A stretch of 64,000 bases of DNA from Treponema sp. (GTDB lineage: Bacteria; Spirochaetota; Spirochaetia; Treponematales; Breznakiellaceae): the NCBI GenBank assembly GCA_031274285.1, contig JAISQJ010000091.1:1-64000 (forward strand), written 5' to 3'. Below are positions 1 through 8,608 of the stretch, one piece after another (positions within the stretch are counted from its first letter, which is position 1; each line of letters begins with the position of its first letter). The position numbers and the translations under genes were made by a program. The notes under the pieces are model-generated. The model made no database searches. It was not told where the DNA came from and saw only the letters and a list, made by a program, of their open reading frames with translations.

Positions 1-404
1 CCCTCCGGCGGCTGTTTCAGCATCTGCCGGGCCGCAAGCTGGGTAAGGAACATCGTAGATTTTGTGTTGATGTTTATAACACGGTCAAAACTTTCTTCGG
101 TCATCTCCAAAAGATCGGCGCGGTTTTCGGGGGCCGCCCCCGCGTTGTTTACCAGCACATGGATGCCGCCGAATCGCTTGAGGGCCCCGGCAATGATGCT
201 TTCCCTGCCGGAATCAAGGCTCACATCGGCCCGCACGTAGAGAACTCCGGGGCCGCACGCTTCCAGGCGCCGCAGATTGTCGGCGCAGTCCTCCCGGTCC
301 CGCTGTCCCGCGATAACCGTGTTGAATCCGTCCCGGGCCAGGGCCAGGGCAATGGCGAAACCGATGCCCCGGGACCCGCCGGTGATAATGGCTGTTTTAG
401 TCAT
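1..404 (-). CDS. Short-chain dehydrogenase/reductase (SDR), truncated by window start
   Basis: Reverse-strand translation starting at 404: [36 protein letters not shown]...[46 protein letters not shown]; has TGGxRGIG and NNAG motifs. Start overlaps the stop of the upstream Gfo/Idh gene (ATGA). Confidence 0.9.
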   Translation of the reverse strand, partial: [134 protein letters not shown]

Positions 405-1558
405 CCCGGTATTTCCGACGGCATTTCCGGCAGGGTATAATGCTCATAGGCTTCCCGGAAGGCCTCCCCCAGACCCCGGGCGCAGAGGAATTCCTCCCCG
501 TCTTCCTTAAAAAATTCCAGCCGGTCTTCTGTCACCGGAATTATGGGGAATTCCTGGGTCTTGATCACACAGTCCAGGTGGGACCGGGCCGTTTTTAAGG
601 TGCAGGAAGGCCGGGGGCCCCCCCGCAGGGCTTCTACGCAGTCAAAGAGTTTCTGCATCTGGGATTCTTTCCGTTCAATATCGTTATAGTCCTTGACCCG
701 CCCGTCGTTGAAAAATACGCTTATCCTTTCGTCCCCGCCGTAGACCGCCCGGGCCTTTTCAAATTGAAATTCCCCCATAGGGCCGGTGCCGGCCCGGACG
801 CAATGGGCGGTATAAAAATAGACTTCCGTCCCGCCGGGGCTCAGGATTTTTATCGCCGCGGCGTCGAAATTTTCTATCTCTTTCCGGGCCTTCCAGAGCC
901 TTGCCTCCAGGGAACCTAAGTCCGCGGCGCTGTCCAATTCCTCTCCCAGGAAAAAAAGCATAAGCTGGATTTCGTGGCCGCAGGCGTTCTGCAAAGGGCT
1001 GTCCAGAATCCGTTCCCCGGCGAAGGAGATGTTCCCCGCCCAGGCATTGCGGGCGTAGTAATCCTTGCCCCGCCGGGGAAGGTTGAGCAGCTTGAATTTT
1101 AGGGGCTTCCCGAAGAGTCCCGCCATAATATCTTTTTTGAAGGCCAGAAAATCCCGGTTAAAGCAGCGCTGGTATCCCACCGCCACGAAAAGCCCGGTCT
1201 CCCGCTCCTTTTGTTGAAGCTCGTCGAGCTGCCGCTTGTCCGCGCAGACGGGTTTTTCGCAAAGCACCGCGCTGCCGTTTTCCAGGGCCTCCAGGGTATA
1301 GCGGTAGTGGGTATGGATGGGGGAGCTGACAATGGTAAGGAGCCCGGCCGCCCTGTTCGCCTTGAAAAAATCCGAAGGATTTTCATATATCGGGATACCC
1401 CGTTCCCGCAGGCTCCGGTAATGGGGGGAGGCCTGGGCATCGGGAGAGGCCAGGCCGGCAAGATTCCAGGGCCGGTTTTCCGGGTCCGCCAGCAGGGTAT
1501 CCAGGTAGGTCTTTCCGTAACCCCCCGAGCCGATGAGAAAAACCGGGACCTTGTCCAT
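401..1558 (-). CDS. Gfo/Idh/MocA family oxidoreductase
   Basis: MDKVPVFLIGSGGYGKTYLDTLL..., CEKPVC motif. Start moved to 1558 because AGGAGG lies just upstream. Confidence 0.85.
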   Translation of the reverse strand: MDKVPVFLIGSGGYGKTYLDTLLADPENRPWNLAGLASPDAQASPHYRSLRERGIPIYENPSDFFKANRAAGLLTIVSSPIHTHYRYTLEALENGSAVLCEKPVCADKRQLDELQQKERETGLFVAVGYQRCFNRDFLAFKKDIMAGLFGKPLKFKLLNLPRRGKDYYARNAWAGNISFAGERILDSPLQNACGHEIQLMLFFLGEELDSAADLGSLEARLWKARKEIENFDAAAIKILSPGGTEVYFYTAHCVRAGTGPMGEFQFEKARAVYGGDERISVFFNDGRVKDYNDIERKESQMQKLFDCVEALRGGPRPSCTLKTARSHLDCVIKTQEFPIIPVTEDRLEFFKEDGEEFLCARGLGEAFREAYEHYTLPEMPSEIPG

Positions 1559-1655
1559 GTAGTGCCTCCTGTCCGCGCTCCCCGGCATTTTCGGGAGGGA
1601 AATGTATAACAGACAGAATATATAGCATAGTAAAAATAGCCGGCCCCGGTCAATA

Positions 1656-1686
1656 AGGGAAATTACCTATCAGGGAAATTACCTAT
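1656..1686. promoter_or_regulatory. Tandem direct repeat (agggaaattacctat x2, 16-bp period) in a divergent intergenic region; candidate regulator binding site
   Basis: Exact copies at 1656-1670 and 1672-1686 between the minus-strand Gfo/Idh gene and the plus-strand permease operon. Confidence 0.5.
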
Positions 1687-1763
1687 TGCCTAATCCCCCG
1701 GATGGTGTACACTGGCATTTGACACAGCATTTCAGCCCATCGTTTACGCAAGGGGGAAAGGTC

Positions 1764-2702
1764 ATGGCAAAACCCGTCAAAACTACGAAGCTGGGGAGTA
1801 ACGGAGGCCTAACGTATTTCAAGAGGACCTGGATACTCTACCTGATGCTGCTGATCCCCATGCTTTTCTTTTTGATCTTCCGCTACGTGCCCATGACGAA
1901 TATCGTCATTGCCTTTAAGGACTACAACCTGTTCCGGGGGGTTTGGGACTCCCCCTGGGTGGGGGGCAAGTGGTTTGCCCAGGCCTTTGCTTCCCGGGAT
2001 TTCGGCAACGCGTTACGGAACACCCTGGTCCTCAACCTGCTGGACCTGGTGGTGGGCTTTCCCGCCCCCATCATCCTGGCTATTTTATTAAACGAACTCA
2101 CCTGGCGGACCTACAAGAAATTCACCCAAACCGTGGTGTACCTGCCCCACTTCCTCTCCTGGATCATCATCAGCGGCATCGCGGCCCAGTTGTTTGCCCC
2201 CTCCAGCGGGGTGATCAATATTATGCTGGGCAGGTTGGGCATAGGCCCCATCGATTTTCTGATGAACAATTCCCTGTGGATCGGCACCTACGTGGGCCTG
2301 GGGGTCTGGAAGGAAATGGGCTGGGGCACCATCATCTACCTGGCGGCCATTACCAGCATAAACCCGGAGATCTACGAGGCCGCGGAGGTGGACGGCGCGG
2401 GCCGTTGGGGTAAGATATGGCATGTCACCCTGCCGGGCCTGCGGCCTACCATCGTGGTGCTCCTGATCATGAACCTGGGGCGGATCCTGGGCAGCGAGTT
2501 TGACCGGCCCTACACCCTGGCCAATCCCCGGGTCATGCAGGTGGCGGACGTGATTAGTACCATGGTGTACCGGGTGGGCATCCGCTCCCAGCAATTCTCG
2601 TATACCGCGGCCATCGGGCTTTTCCAGTCGGCGGTCTGTGTTATTTTCCTGCTGGCCGCCAACGCGATGGCGAAAAAAATCGGCGAGCGGGGAATCTGGT
2701 AA
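1764..2702 (+). CDS. lplB: ABC transporter permease, LplB/UgpA-type (oligosaccharide/aldouronate family)
   Basis: MAKPVKTTKLGSNGGLTYFKRTWILYLMLLIPMLFFLIFRYVPM...; EAAEVDGAGRWGKIWHVTLPGLRP is the EAA loop. Confidence 0.88.
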   Translation: MAKPVKTTKLGSNGGLTYFKRTWILYLMLLIPMLFFLIFRYVPMTNIVIAFKDYNLFRGVWDSPWVGGKWFAQAFASRDFGNALRNTLVLNLLDLVVGFPAPIILAILLNELTWRTYKKFTQTVVYLPHFLSWIIISGIAAQLFAPSSGVINIMLGRLGIGPIDFLMNNSLWIGTYVGLGVWKEMGWGTIIYLAAITSINPEIYEAAEVDGAGRWGKIWHVTLPGLRPTIVVLLIMNLGRILGSEFDRPYTLANPRVMQVADVISTMVYRVGIRSQQFSYTAAIGLFQSAVCVIFLLAANAMAKKIGERGIW

Positions 2703-2712
2703 GGGGGACAGG

Positions 2713-3588
2713 ATGGTATCTTCACGATCAAAGAAAACCGGCGACCTGATTATCGGCTTTATCTGTCTGGCGGTGGTGCTTATCTGCCTCTTTCCCATGC
2801 TGAATCTGCTGGCCCGGTCATTGAGCGATCCCATGGCCATTGTAAACCGGCGGGTGTCCCTTTGGCCCGTGGATCCGACCCTGGATTCTTACCGCTATGT
2901 GTTTCTGGATTCCTCGTTTTCCCGTTCCATGCTATGGACCGCCATATTAACGGTGATCTGCACCCTGGTTTCCCTGACCGTCACCGTACTTTGTGCCTTT
3001 CCCCTGACCTACGCTTCCCTCAAGGGCAAGGGCCTCATCAATACCCTCATCATATTCACCATGTATTTTAGCGCCGGGACGATCCCCAACTATGTTTTGA
3101 TAAAGAGCCTGGGGCTCCTGAACAATCCCCTGGTGCTGATTCTGCCCAACTGTCTTTCGGTCTTTAACATGATCATCCTGCGGAGTTTTTTCTACGGCGT
3201 GCCGGAGTCGCTGCGGGAATCCGCGGAACTGGACGGGGCCAATCCTTTTACCGTTTTGGTGCGGATCTACCTGCCCCTTTCCACCGCGGTGCTGGCTACC
3301 CTGGCCCTGTTTTACGCGGTGGGCCGCTGGAACGGTTTCTCCGACGCCCTGCTCTACCTTACCAGGGCCGATTTCCACCCCATCCAGCTTAAGCTCTACA
3401 ACATCATCAATAACCTTTCGTCCATCGAGATAGCCACCCAGGAGGGTATAGCCGGGGGCATTCCCGCGGCCAGCGACGGCATGAAGGCCGCGGCGGTTAT
3501 GTTCGCCACGGTCCCCATCCTGCTGGTGTACCCCTGGCTGCAGCGTTACTTTATCGCCGGGGTCACCATCGGCGCGGTTAAAGGCTAA
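2713..3588 (+). CDS. ABC transporter permease, YtcP/LplC-type
   Basis: MVSSRSKKTGDLIIGFICLAVVLICLFPMLNLLARSLSDP...; EAA-like ESAELDGANPFTVLVRIYLPLS. Adjacent to the LplB-type permease. Confidence 0.88.
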   Translation: MVSSRSKKTGDLIIGFICLAVVLICLFPMLNLLARSLSDPMAIVNRRVSLWPVDPTLDSYRYVFLDSSFSRSMLWTAILTVICTLVSLTVTVLCAFPLTYASLKGKGLINTLIIFTMYFSAGTIPNYVLIKSLGLLNNPLVLILPNCLSVFNMIILRSFFYGVPESLRESAELDGANPFTVLVRIYLPLSTAVLATLALFYAVGRWNGFSDALLYLTRADFHPIQLKLYNIINNLSSIEIATQEGIAGGIPAASDGMKAAAVMFATVPILLVYPWLQRYFIAGVTIGAVKG

Positions 3589-3594
3589 AAGCTT

Positions 3595-3615
3595 CATAGG
3601 CCTACTGGGCCTATG
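3595..3615 (+). other. Intergenic hairpin CATAGGCC-TACTG-GGCCTATG before the SBP gene
   Basis: Perfect 8-bp stem, 5-nt loop between permease stop and SBP ribosome-binding site. Confidence 0.55.
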
Positions 3616-3642
3616 TTAATTTTTATTTCCAGGAGGGAGAGT

Positions 3643-5223
3643 ATGAGAAAACTCACTGTAACCTTACTGTTCCTGTTTTCGGCGCTTATGGTATTTGCCG
3701 CCGGGCGGGGGCAGTCTTCCGGCGCATCCGGCGCCACGGCCGGCCCCGTTGCCATCACCGTGGAGATCTTCGACCGGGGTACCGACGGCGGCAAGACCGA
3801 TCCGGCCAACAACGAATGGACCCGGTGGATCAAGGCAAAGGTGCTGAAGGATGAAAACATCGACGTAACCTTTGTGGCGGTAAACCGCTGGACCGAGGAA
3901 GGGGACATGGTCAACCGGATGGCCGCCGGCGACGCGCCGGACCTCGCCTACACCTACAGCATGGACAATGTGCGGAGCTGGGGCATGCAGGGCGGGGTCT
4001 ATGACCTGACCCCCTATGTAGACACCTACCTCAAGGATATGAAGGAGCTGATGGGGGAGGATCCCCAGGTCCCCGGCGATAACCTCGTCTGGCACACCCA
4101 GGATCCCGATACCGGGGCCCTCTACGGCATTTCCAACAAATACATCTACACTGCCTCCCACAACACCTTTATCCGCAAGGACTGGCTGGACAAGCTGGGC
4201 CTCCCCGTCCCCAAGACCACCCAGGAATTCTATGAAACCATGGTGGCTTTCAAAAACAATGCGGCCAAACTGGGAGTAAACAGGGTGATACCCTACCTCA
4301 CCACCACCGACATCCGCTGGCAGGTCTACAACATCTTCCTGTCCTTTATGTCCCCCGATCTTTCCCCCAGGGAACGCTGGATAAACACAGTGGCCGAACG
4401 GCAGCTTACCATCCCCGGCGTCAAGGAGGCCCTGCGCTGGCTCAATAGGATGTATCTGGAAGGACTCATCGATCCGGATTTCCCGCTCTACGGCAGCGGC
4501 AGCACCACCCCCGACAACGTGATGAAAAGCGGCATTGTGGGCGCCTTCCAGCATAACTGGGATTACCCCTACCGGCAGAACACCATGATCCAGACCGATC
4601 TGGAAAAGAACATCCCCGGCGCCAAGTACATCCCCATCGATCCCTTTACCCGTTCCGACGGCATTACGCCCAAGCGGGGTTCCTCGGCCGCGGGAGGGCT
4701 TATCCTCTTTGTGCCCAAGTCCAGCAAAAACCCCGAGGCCGCGCTCCGTTACGCCAACTGGCTGTGCCGGCCGGAAAACTACAATTTCCTGCAATTCGGG
4801 AACGAGGGGGTGAACCACACCCTGGTCAACGGCATTAAGGTACCCCTGGCGGCCACCGGCCCCTGGATTCAGAATTCCGGCGGCAACATCGACTACACCA
4901 TGAGTATCAACGGCTACGTGGTACCGGATGAACATTTCGGCCAGGTCCTTTCCGGCAGCTACCCCGGCATTCCCCCGGAAGAAGTTACCGCCGCCTACCG
5001 CATGTCTTCGCTCTACGCCGTACCGGAGCCCTATGTAAAGACCGCCATTACGTCGCTGGCCCCTATCCGGCAGGTTATTGTTGATAAGGACCAGGCCCTG
5101 TGCGTCAATCTTATCTGCGCCAGGCAGGGCGAGTTTGACCGGATTTGGAACGAAGGTATAAAAGACTGGCTTGATTCCGGCGCTCAAACCGTTATCGACG
5201 AACAGCGGGCCAAGTACCGGTAA
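3643..5223 (+). CDS. Extracellular solute-binding protein (LplA-like), paralog 1
   Basis: Signal peptide MRKLTVTLLFLFSALMVFA; SBP fold sequence; follows cognate permeases; AGGAGG RBS. Confidence 0.85.
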   Translation: MRKLTVTLLFLFSALMVFAAGRGQSSGASGATAGPVAITVEIFDRGTDGGKTDPANNEWTRWIKAKVLKDENIDVTFVAVNRWTEEGDMVNRMAAGDAPDLAYTYSMDNVRSWGMQGGVYDLTPYVDTYLKDMKELMGEDPQVPGDNLVWHTQDPDTGALYGISNKYIYTASHNTFIRKDWLDKLGLPVPKTTQEFYETMVAFKNNAAKLGVNRVIPYLTTTDIRWQVYNIFLSFMSPDLSPRERWINTVAERQLTIPGVKEALRWLNRMYLEGLIDPDFPLYGSGSTTPDNVMKSGIVGAFQHNWDYPYRQNTMIQTDLEKNIPGAKYIPIDPFTRSDGITPKRGSSAAGGLILFVPKSSKNPEAALRYANWLCRPENYNFLQFGNEGVNHTLVNGIKVPLAATGPWIQNSGGNIDYTMSINGYVVPDEHFGQVLSGSYPGIPPEEVTAAYRMSSLYAVPEPYVKTAITSLAPIRQVIVDKDQALCVNLICARQGEFDRIWNEGIKDWLDSGAQTVIDEQRAKYR

Positions 5224-5245
5224 GCTGATTTTTACGAGTCGATCC

Positions 5246-5266
5246 GGGCTTATGGTAACATAGCCC
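5246..5266 (+). other. Intergenic imperfect hairpin GGGCTTATG-GTAA-CATAGCCC before SBP paralog 2
   Basis: Inverted repeat read from sequence, same relative position as the hairpin before SBP1. Confidence 0.4.
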
Positions 5267-5295
5267 TACAATTTTAATTCCCAAGGAGGGAAAAA

Positions 5296-6882
5296 ATGAG
5301 AAAGCTTGCCTTAGTTGTCATGCTTGTGTTTTCAGCGGCCATGGTTTTTTCAGGAGGGCGGGGGCAGTCCTCCGGTACGTCCGGCACATCGGGTCCGGCC
5401 AGGATCACCGTGGAGATCTTTGACCGGGGCACCGACGGCGGTAAAACCGATCCCACCAACAACCGGTGGACCGCGTGGATCAAGGAAAAACTGCTTAAAG
5501 ATGAGAACATCATCGTAGACTTTGTGCCCGTACCCCGGTTCGACGAGACCCAGGCCCTGATTAACCTGATGGCCTCCGGATCGCCCCCGGATGTGGCCTA
5601 CACCTACAGCCAGAGCGATATTACCAACTGGGGTGAGCAGGGCGGCATCTTTGACGTGGCCCCCTACCTTGATACCACCCTCAAGGACCTTAACGCGTTC
5701 CTGGGCCCGGACGAGGGGAATCCGGGGAAGGGCCTGATCGAGCGTGCCAGGAACAACACCACCGGCCAGCTCTTTTCCATGCCCGCCCGGCGTATGAACA
5801 CGGCCATGCGGAATGTCTTTATCCGCCAGGACTGGCTGGACAAACTGGGCCTCCCCCTGCCCAGGACCCGGCAGGAATACTACGACACCCTGGCTGCCTT
5901 TAAGGAGCGGGACCCCGGCGGGGTAGGCAGAGATCGTGTTATCCCCTTCACCATGAGTATCGATGTGCGCTGGCATGCGGGGAATATCCTGGACTCCTTT
6001 ATCGACGTCAACCTGAGCGACAAGGAACGGTGGATCAATGCCGCGGCGGAACGGAATTTCCTGCTCCCCGGCTACAAAGAGGGGGTCCGCTTCCTGAACC
6101 GGATGTACAATGCCGGCCTTATCGACCGGGATTTCCCCCTCTACAAAGACGATACGACCGTGAACAACCTGATCAAGAGCGGGGTGGTGGGGTCCTTCAG
6201 CCAGAACTGGGATCAGATTTACCGGGAAGGGGACGCCCTCCTTTCCGATTTACAGAAGAACGTGCCCGGCGCCATGCTGGTCCCCGTGGACTGTATGGAA
6301 AGCTCCGACGGCCTTACCCGCAAGGCGGCTTACGATGCGGCGGGGATTTTTTACTTCATTCCCAAGACCTGCAAGAACCCCGACGCGGCCATGCGCTATA
6401 TCAACTGGCTTGCCAAGTATGAAAACTACCACTTCATCCAGACCGGCCCCGAAGGGATTGTCCATAACATCGTTGACGGCGTTCTCAAGCTGAACCCCGC
6501 GGCCTCCGATGGCTGGATTCAGAACAGCGCCCAGAACATCGATTACACCCTGATGATGAACGGCCTGTTCCTGGAGACCAGGGAAAAGAGCATCCAGGCT
6601 ATTGCCGCGGGCTACCCCTGGCCCGTCGATATGGTGTCCAATGCCTACAACCTGGCCATGACCAACGCCCGGCCCGCCCTGGTGGTTATTACCAAGTCCC
6701 CCCTGACCGTGGAGGGCCCCATAAGGCAAACCCTGACTGACAAGGGGGAGGTCCTCTTTGTGGAATCCATCACCGCCCCGGCCAACCGGTTTGACGCGGT
6801 CTACGATGCGGGGCTTGTCGATTGGAAGGCCTCCGGCGCGGACGATGTGGTGGCGGAACGCCGGGCCAAGTATCCTGAGTAA
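5296..6882 (+). CDS. Extracellular solute-binding protein, paralog 2
   Basis: MRKLALVVMLVFSAAMVFSGGRGQSSGTSG...; shares ITVE(I/V)FDRGTDGGKTDP with paralogs 1 and 3. Confidence 0.85.
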   Translation: MRKLALVVMLVFSAAMVFSGGRGQSSGTSGTSGPARITVEIFDRGTDGGKTDPTNNRWTAWIKEKLLKDENIIVDFVPVPRFDETQALINLMASGSPPDVAYTYSQSDITNWGEQGGIFDVAPYLDTTLKDLNAFLGPDEGNPGKGLIERARNNTTGQLFSMPARRMNTAMRNVFIRQDWLDKLGLPLPRTRQEYYDTLAAFKERDPGGVGRDRVIPFTMSIDVRWHAGNILDSFIDVNLSDKERWINAAAERNFLLPGYKEGVRFLNRMYNAGLIDRDFPLYKDDTTVNNLIKSGVVGSFSQNWDQIYREGDALLSDLQKNVPGAMLVPVDCMESSDGLTRKAAYDAAGIFYFIPKTCKNPDAAMRYINWLAKYENYHFIQTGPEGIVHNIVDGVLKLNPAASDGWIQNSAQNIDYTLMMNGLFLETREKSIQAIAAGYPWPVDMVSNAYNLAMTNARPALVVITKSPLTVEGPIRQTLTDKGEVLFVESITAPANRFDAVYDAGLVDWKASGADDVVAERRAKYPE

Positions 6883-6935
6883 GCCTTTGTTCATACGTTA
6901 GGCTGCTAGGGTCTAACGAAGTTTGCGGACAAGCG

Positions 6936-6968
6936 GGGATCGCGGGTAAGGCTGCGGTCCCTTTTTTT
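6936..6968 (+). terminator. Probable intrinsic terminator after SBP paralog 2
   Basis: gggatcgc...gcggtccc stem (one G-U pair) followed by a run of seven T. Confidence 0.6.
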
Positions 6969-6991
6969 AATTACCAGCCCACAAAAAAATA

Positions 6992-7020
6992 TTGACAGAT
7001 TATGTGTATACACTTATTCT
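6992..7020 (+). promoter_or_regulatory. Sigma-70-like promoter with palindrome GTGTATACAC in the spacer
   Basis: TTGACA (6992-6997), 17-nt spacer, TATTCT (7015-7020); perfect palindrome at 7004-7013. Confidence 0.65.
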
Positions 7021-7040
7021 ATAAAGTAGGAGTATATAAC

Positions 7041-7265
7041 ATGAAGAATATAACGTTAGCAATAGATGAAGATATTTTAACCCTAGGCCGGGAATATGCA
7101 CAAAGGAATAATATTTCATTTAATAAACTTGTTAGGAATTTAATTACTGAAACAGTAAAACCATCATCAAAAAATTGGCTTAGTGAAACTATTAAATTGA
7201 TGAATCAATCTAACGGTTCTTCAAAAGGGGAAAAATGGACAAGGGAAGAATTGCATCGTGGCTAA
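7041..7265 (+). CDS. VapB-like / DUF6364-like antitoxin
   Basis: MKNITLAIDEDILTLGREYAQRNNISFNKLVRNLITETV...: ribbon-helix-helix-like small protein overlapping the downstream PIN gene. Confidence 0.75.
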   Translation: MKNITLAIDEDILTLGREYAQRNNISFNKLVRNLITETVKPSSKNWLSETIKLMNQSNGSSKGEKWTREELHRG

Positions 7266-7686
7266 AATATTTTTTGATACGAATATATTAGTATATACAC
7301 TTGACACAAATAATGCAGACAAACAAAAAATGGCTCAAAATATTCTTATAAAAATTAGTGAAAATGAAAGACCTGTTATTTCAACACAGGTGTTGCAAGA
7401 ATTTTATTATGCTTCTACAACAAAAATAAAAGCCGATAAAATTTTGGTGAAAAATATTCTACATAGCTTCACTAATATGGAAACAGTGCAAGTTAATATG
7501 AATATAATAGAACAGGGAATAGACATAAGTATTCTGTCACAAATATCATTTTGGGATGGATTAATAATAGCTGCCGCCGAATATGCCAGATGTTCAGTAA
7601 TATTGTCAGAAGATTTAAATGACGGGCAAATCATTAGAGGAATAGAAATAAAAAACCCATTCAAGATACAAAATTTCAGTTTTTAA
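7258..7686 (+). CDS. PIN-domain toxin (VapC-like ribonuclease)
   Basis: MAKIFFDTNILVYTLDTNN... with the FDTN(I/V)LVY motif; conserved acidic positions further on (SFWDGLIIAAA, ILSEDLNDGQ). Confidence 0.85.
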   Translation: MAKIFFDTNILVYTLDTNNADKQKMAQNILIKISENERPVISTQVLQEFYYASTTKIKADKILVKNILHSFTNMETVQVNMNIIEQGIDISILSQISFWDGLIIAAAEYARCSVILSEDLNDGQIIRGIEIKNPFKIQNFSF

Positions 7687-7692
7687 GATGCC

Positions 7693-8490
7693 CTACAGCC
7701 CCTTTTTGGGGATCGCCTTTGAAGGTGAAAAACCCATAAGAGCTTTGAACTGCTTGTAAAAATGGTAAATGTCGGAGAAACCGCAGTGTTCCGCCGCATC
7801 CTTCACGGAGTATTCCCCGCTTTTTAACATATTTTCCGCGTTTCTGATCCGGGTTTTAATGATGTATCGGTGCATGGAAAGCCCGGTCTTTGCCCGGAAG
7901 AGGGCGCCGCAGTATACCTCGTTAAGCCCCACCATGGCCGCCATTTTTTGTACCGTGATCTTTTCAAAGTAGTGGTTGGTAATATAATACATGATTTTTT
8001 TAATTCGGGGATCCTCCTGGGAAACCTTTATTTTGTACTCAATAAGTTCAAAGAGGCGGTGCAGGATTAAGAGGAGGAACCCCCGAGTCTTTATGGTATA
8101 GCCGGGCTGTTTGTCCAGCCAGGCAAAGTCCAGTTCCTGGAACAGGTGGATAATGTCCCCCTGCATTCCGATACGGCTTACCAGGGGGAAGGGCAGGGCC
8201 GCGGCCTTCCCCGCGCCGTCCTTGAGGGCGAAATCCACGGCAAAGCAGTGCATAAGCCGGTCGGGAAAGGTGATCCCCGCCCGTATGGAATTGGCGGGAA
8301 CGCAGAGTAGGTCTCCGGCCGAGAGTTCCCGGCTTATGCCGTTGATCGTATACCGGGCGCTGCCGGACAACAGATACGTAAGGTCATAGATGGGCAAAAA
8401 CTGCTCCGATATGCGCCAGTTTGGACCGCAGCGGCGGTGAATAAAGTAGTCAATTTCGGGAACCAGGTTATACTCAATCTGAAAGGGCAT
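7693..8490 (-). CDS. AraC family transcriptional regulator
   Basis: N-terminal cupin-like region (SARYTINGISRELSAGDLLCVPANS), C-terminal HTH: DAAEHCGFSDIYHFYKQFKALMGFSPS. Confidence 0.9.
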   Translation of the reverse strand: MPFQIEYNLVPEIDYFIHRRCGPNWRISEQFLPIYDLTYLLSGSARYTINGISRELSAGDLLCVPANSIRAGITFPDRLMHCFAVDFALKDGAGKAAALPFPLVSRIGMQGDIIHLFQELDFAWLDKQPGYTIKTRGFLLLILHRLFELIEYKIKVSQEDPRIKKIMYYITNHYFEKITVQKMAAMVGLNEVYCGALFRAKTGLSMHRYIIKTRIRNAENMLKSGEYSVKDAAEHCGFSDIYHFYKQFKALMGFSPSKAIPKKGL

Positions 8491-8608
8491 AGTTCCCCTC
8501 CTTTTTTTCTTTAATCTATACCTAATCTCTTTGATTTTACCATACCCCGGAAGCAGGGTCCATGTTACCGTACAGCCTTAAAACTTTAATTCCCAAGGAG
8601 GGAAGAAA

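Noticed and set aside
3664-5187. 507-aa minus-strand ORF antisense to SBP1
   Set aside because: Shadow ORF from GC-rich codon bias opposite a clear SBP gene; translation is G/V/H-rich with no recognisable domain.
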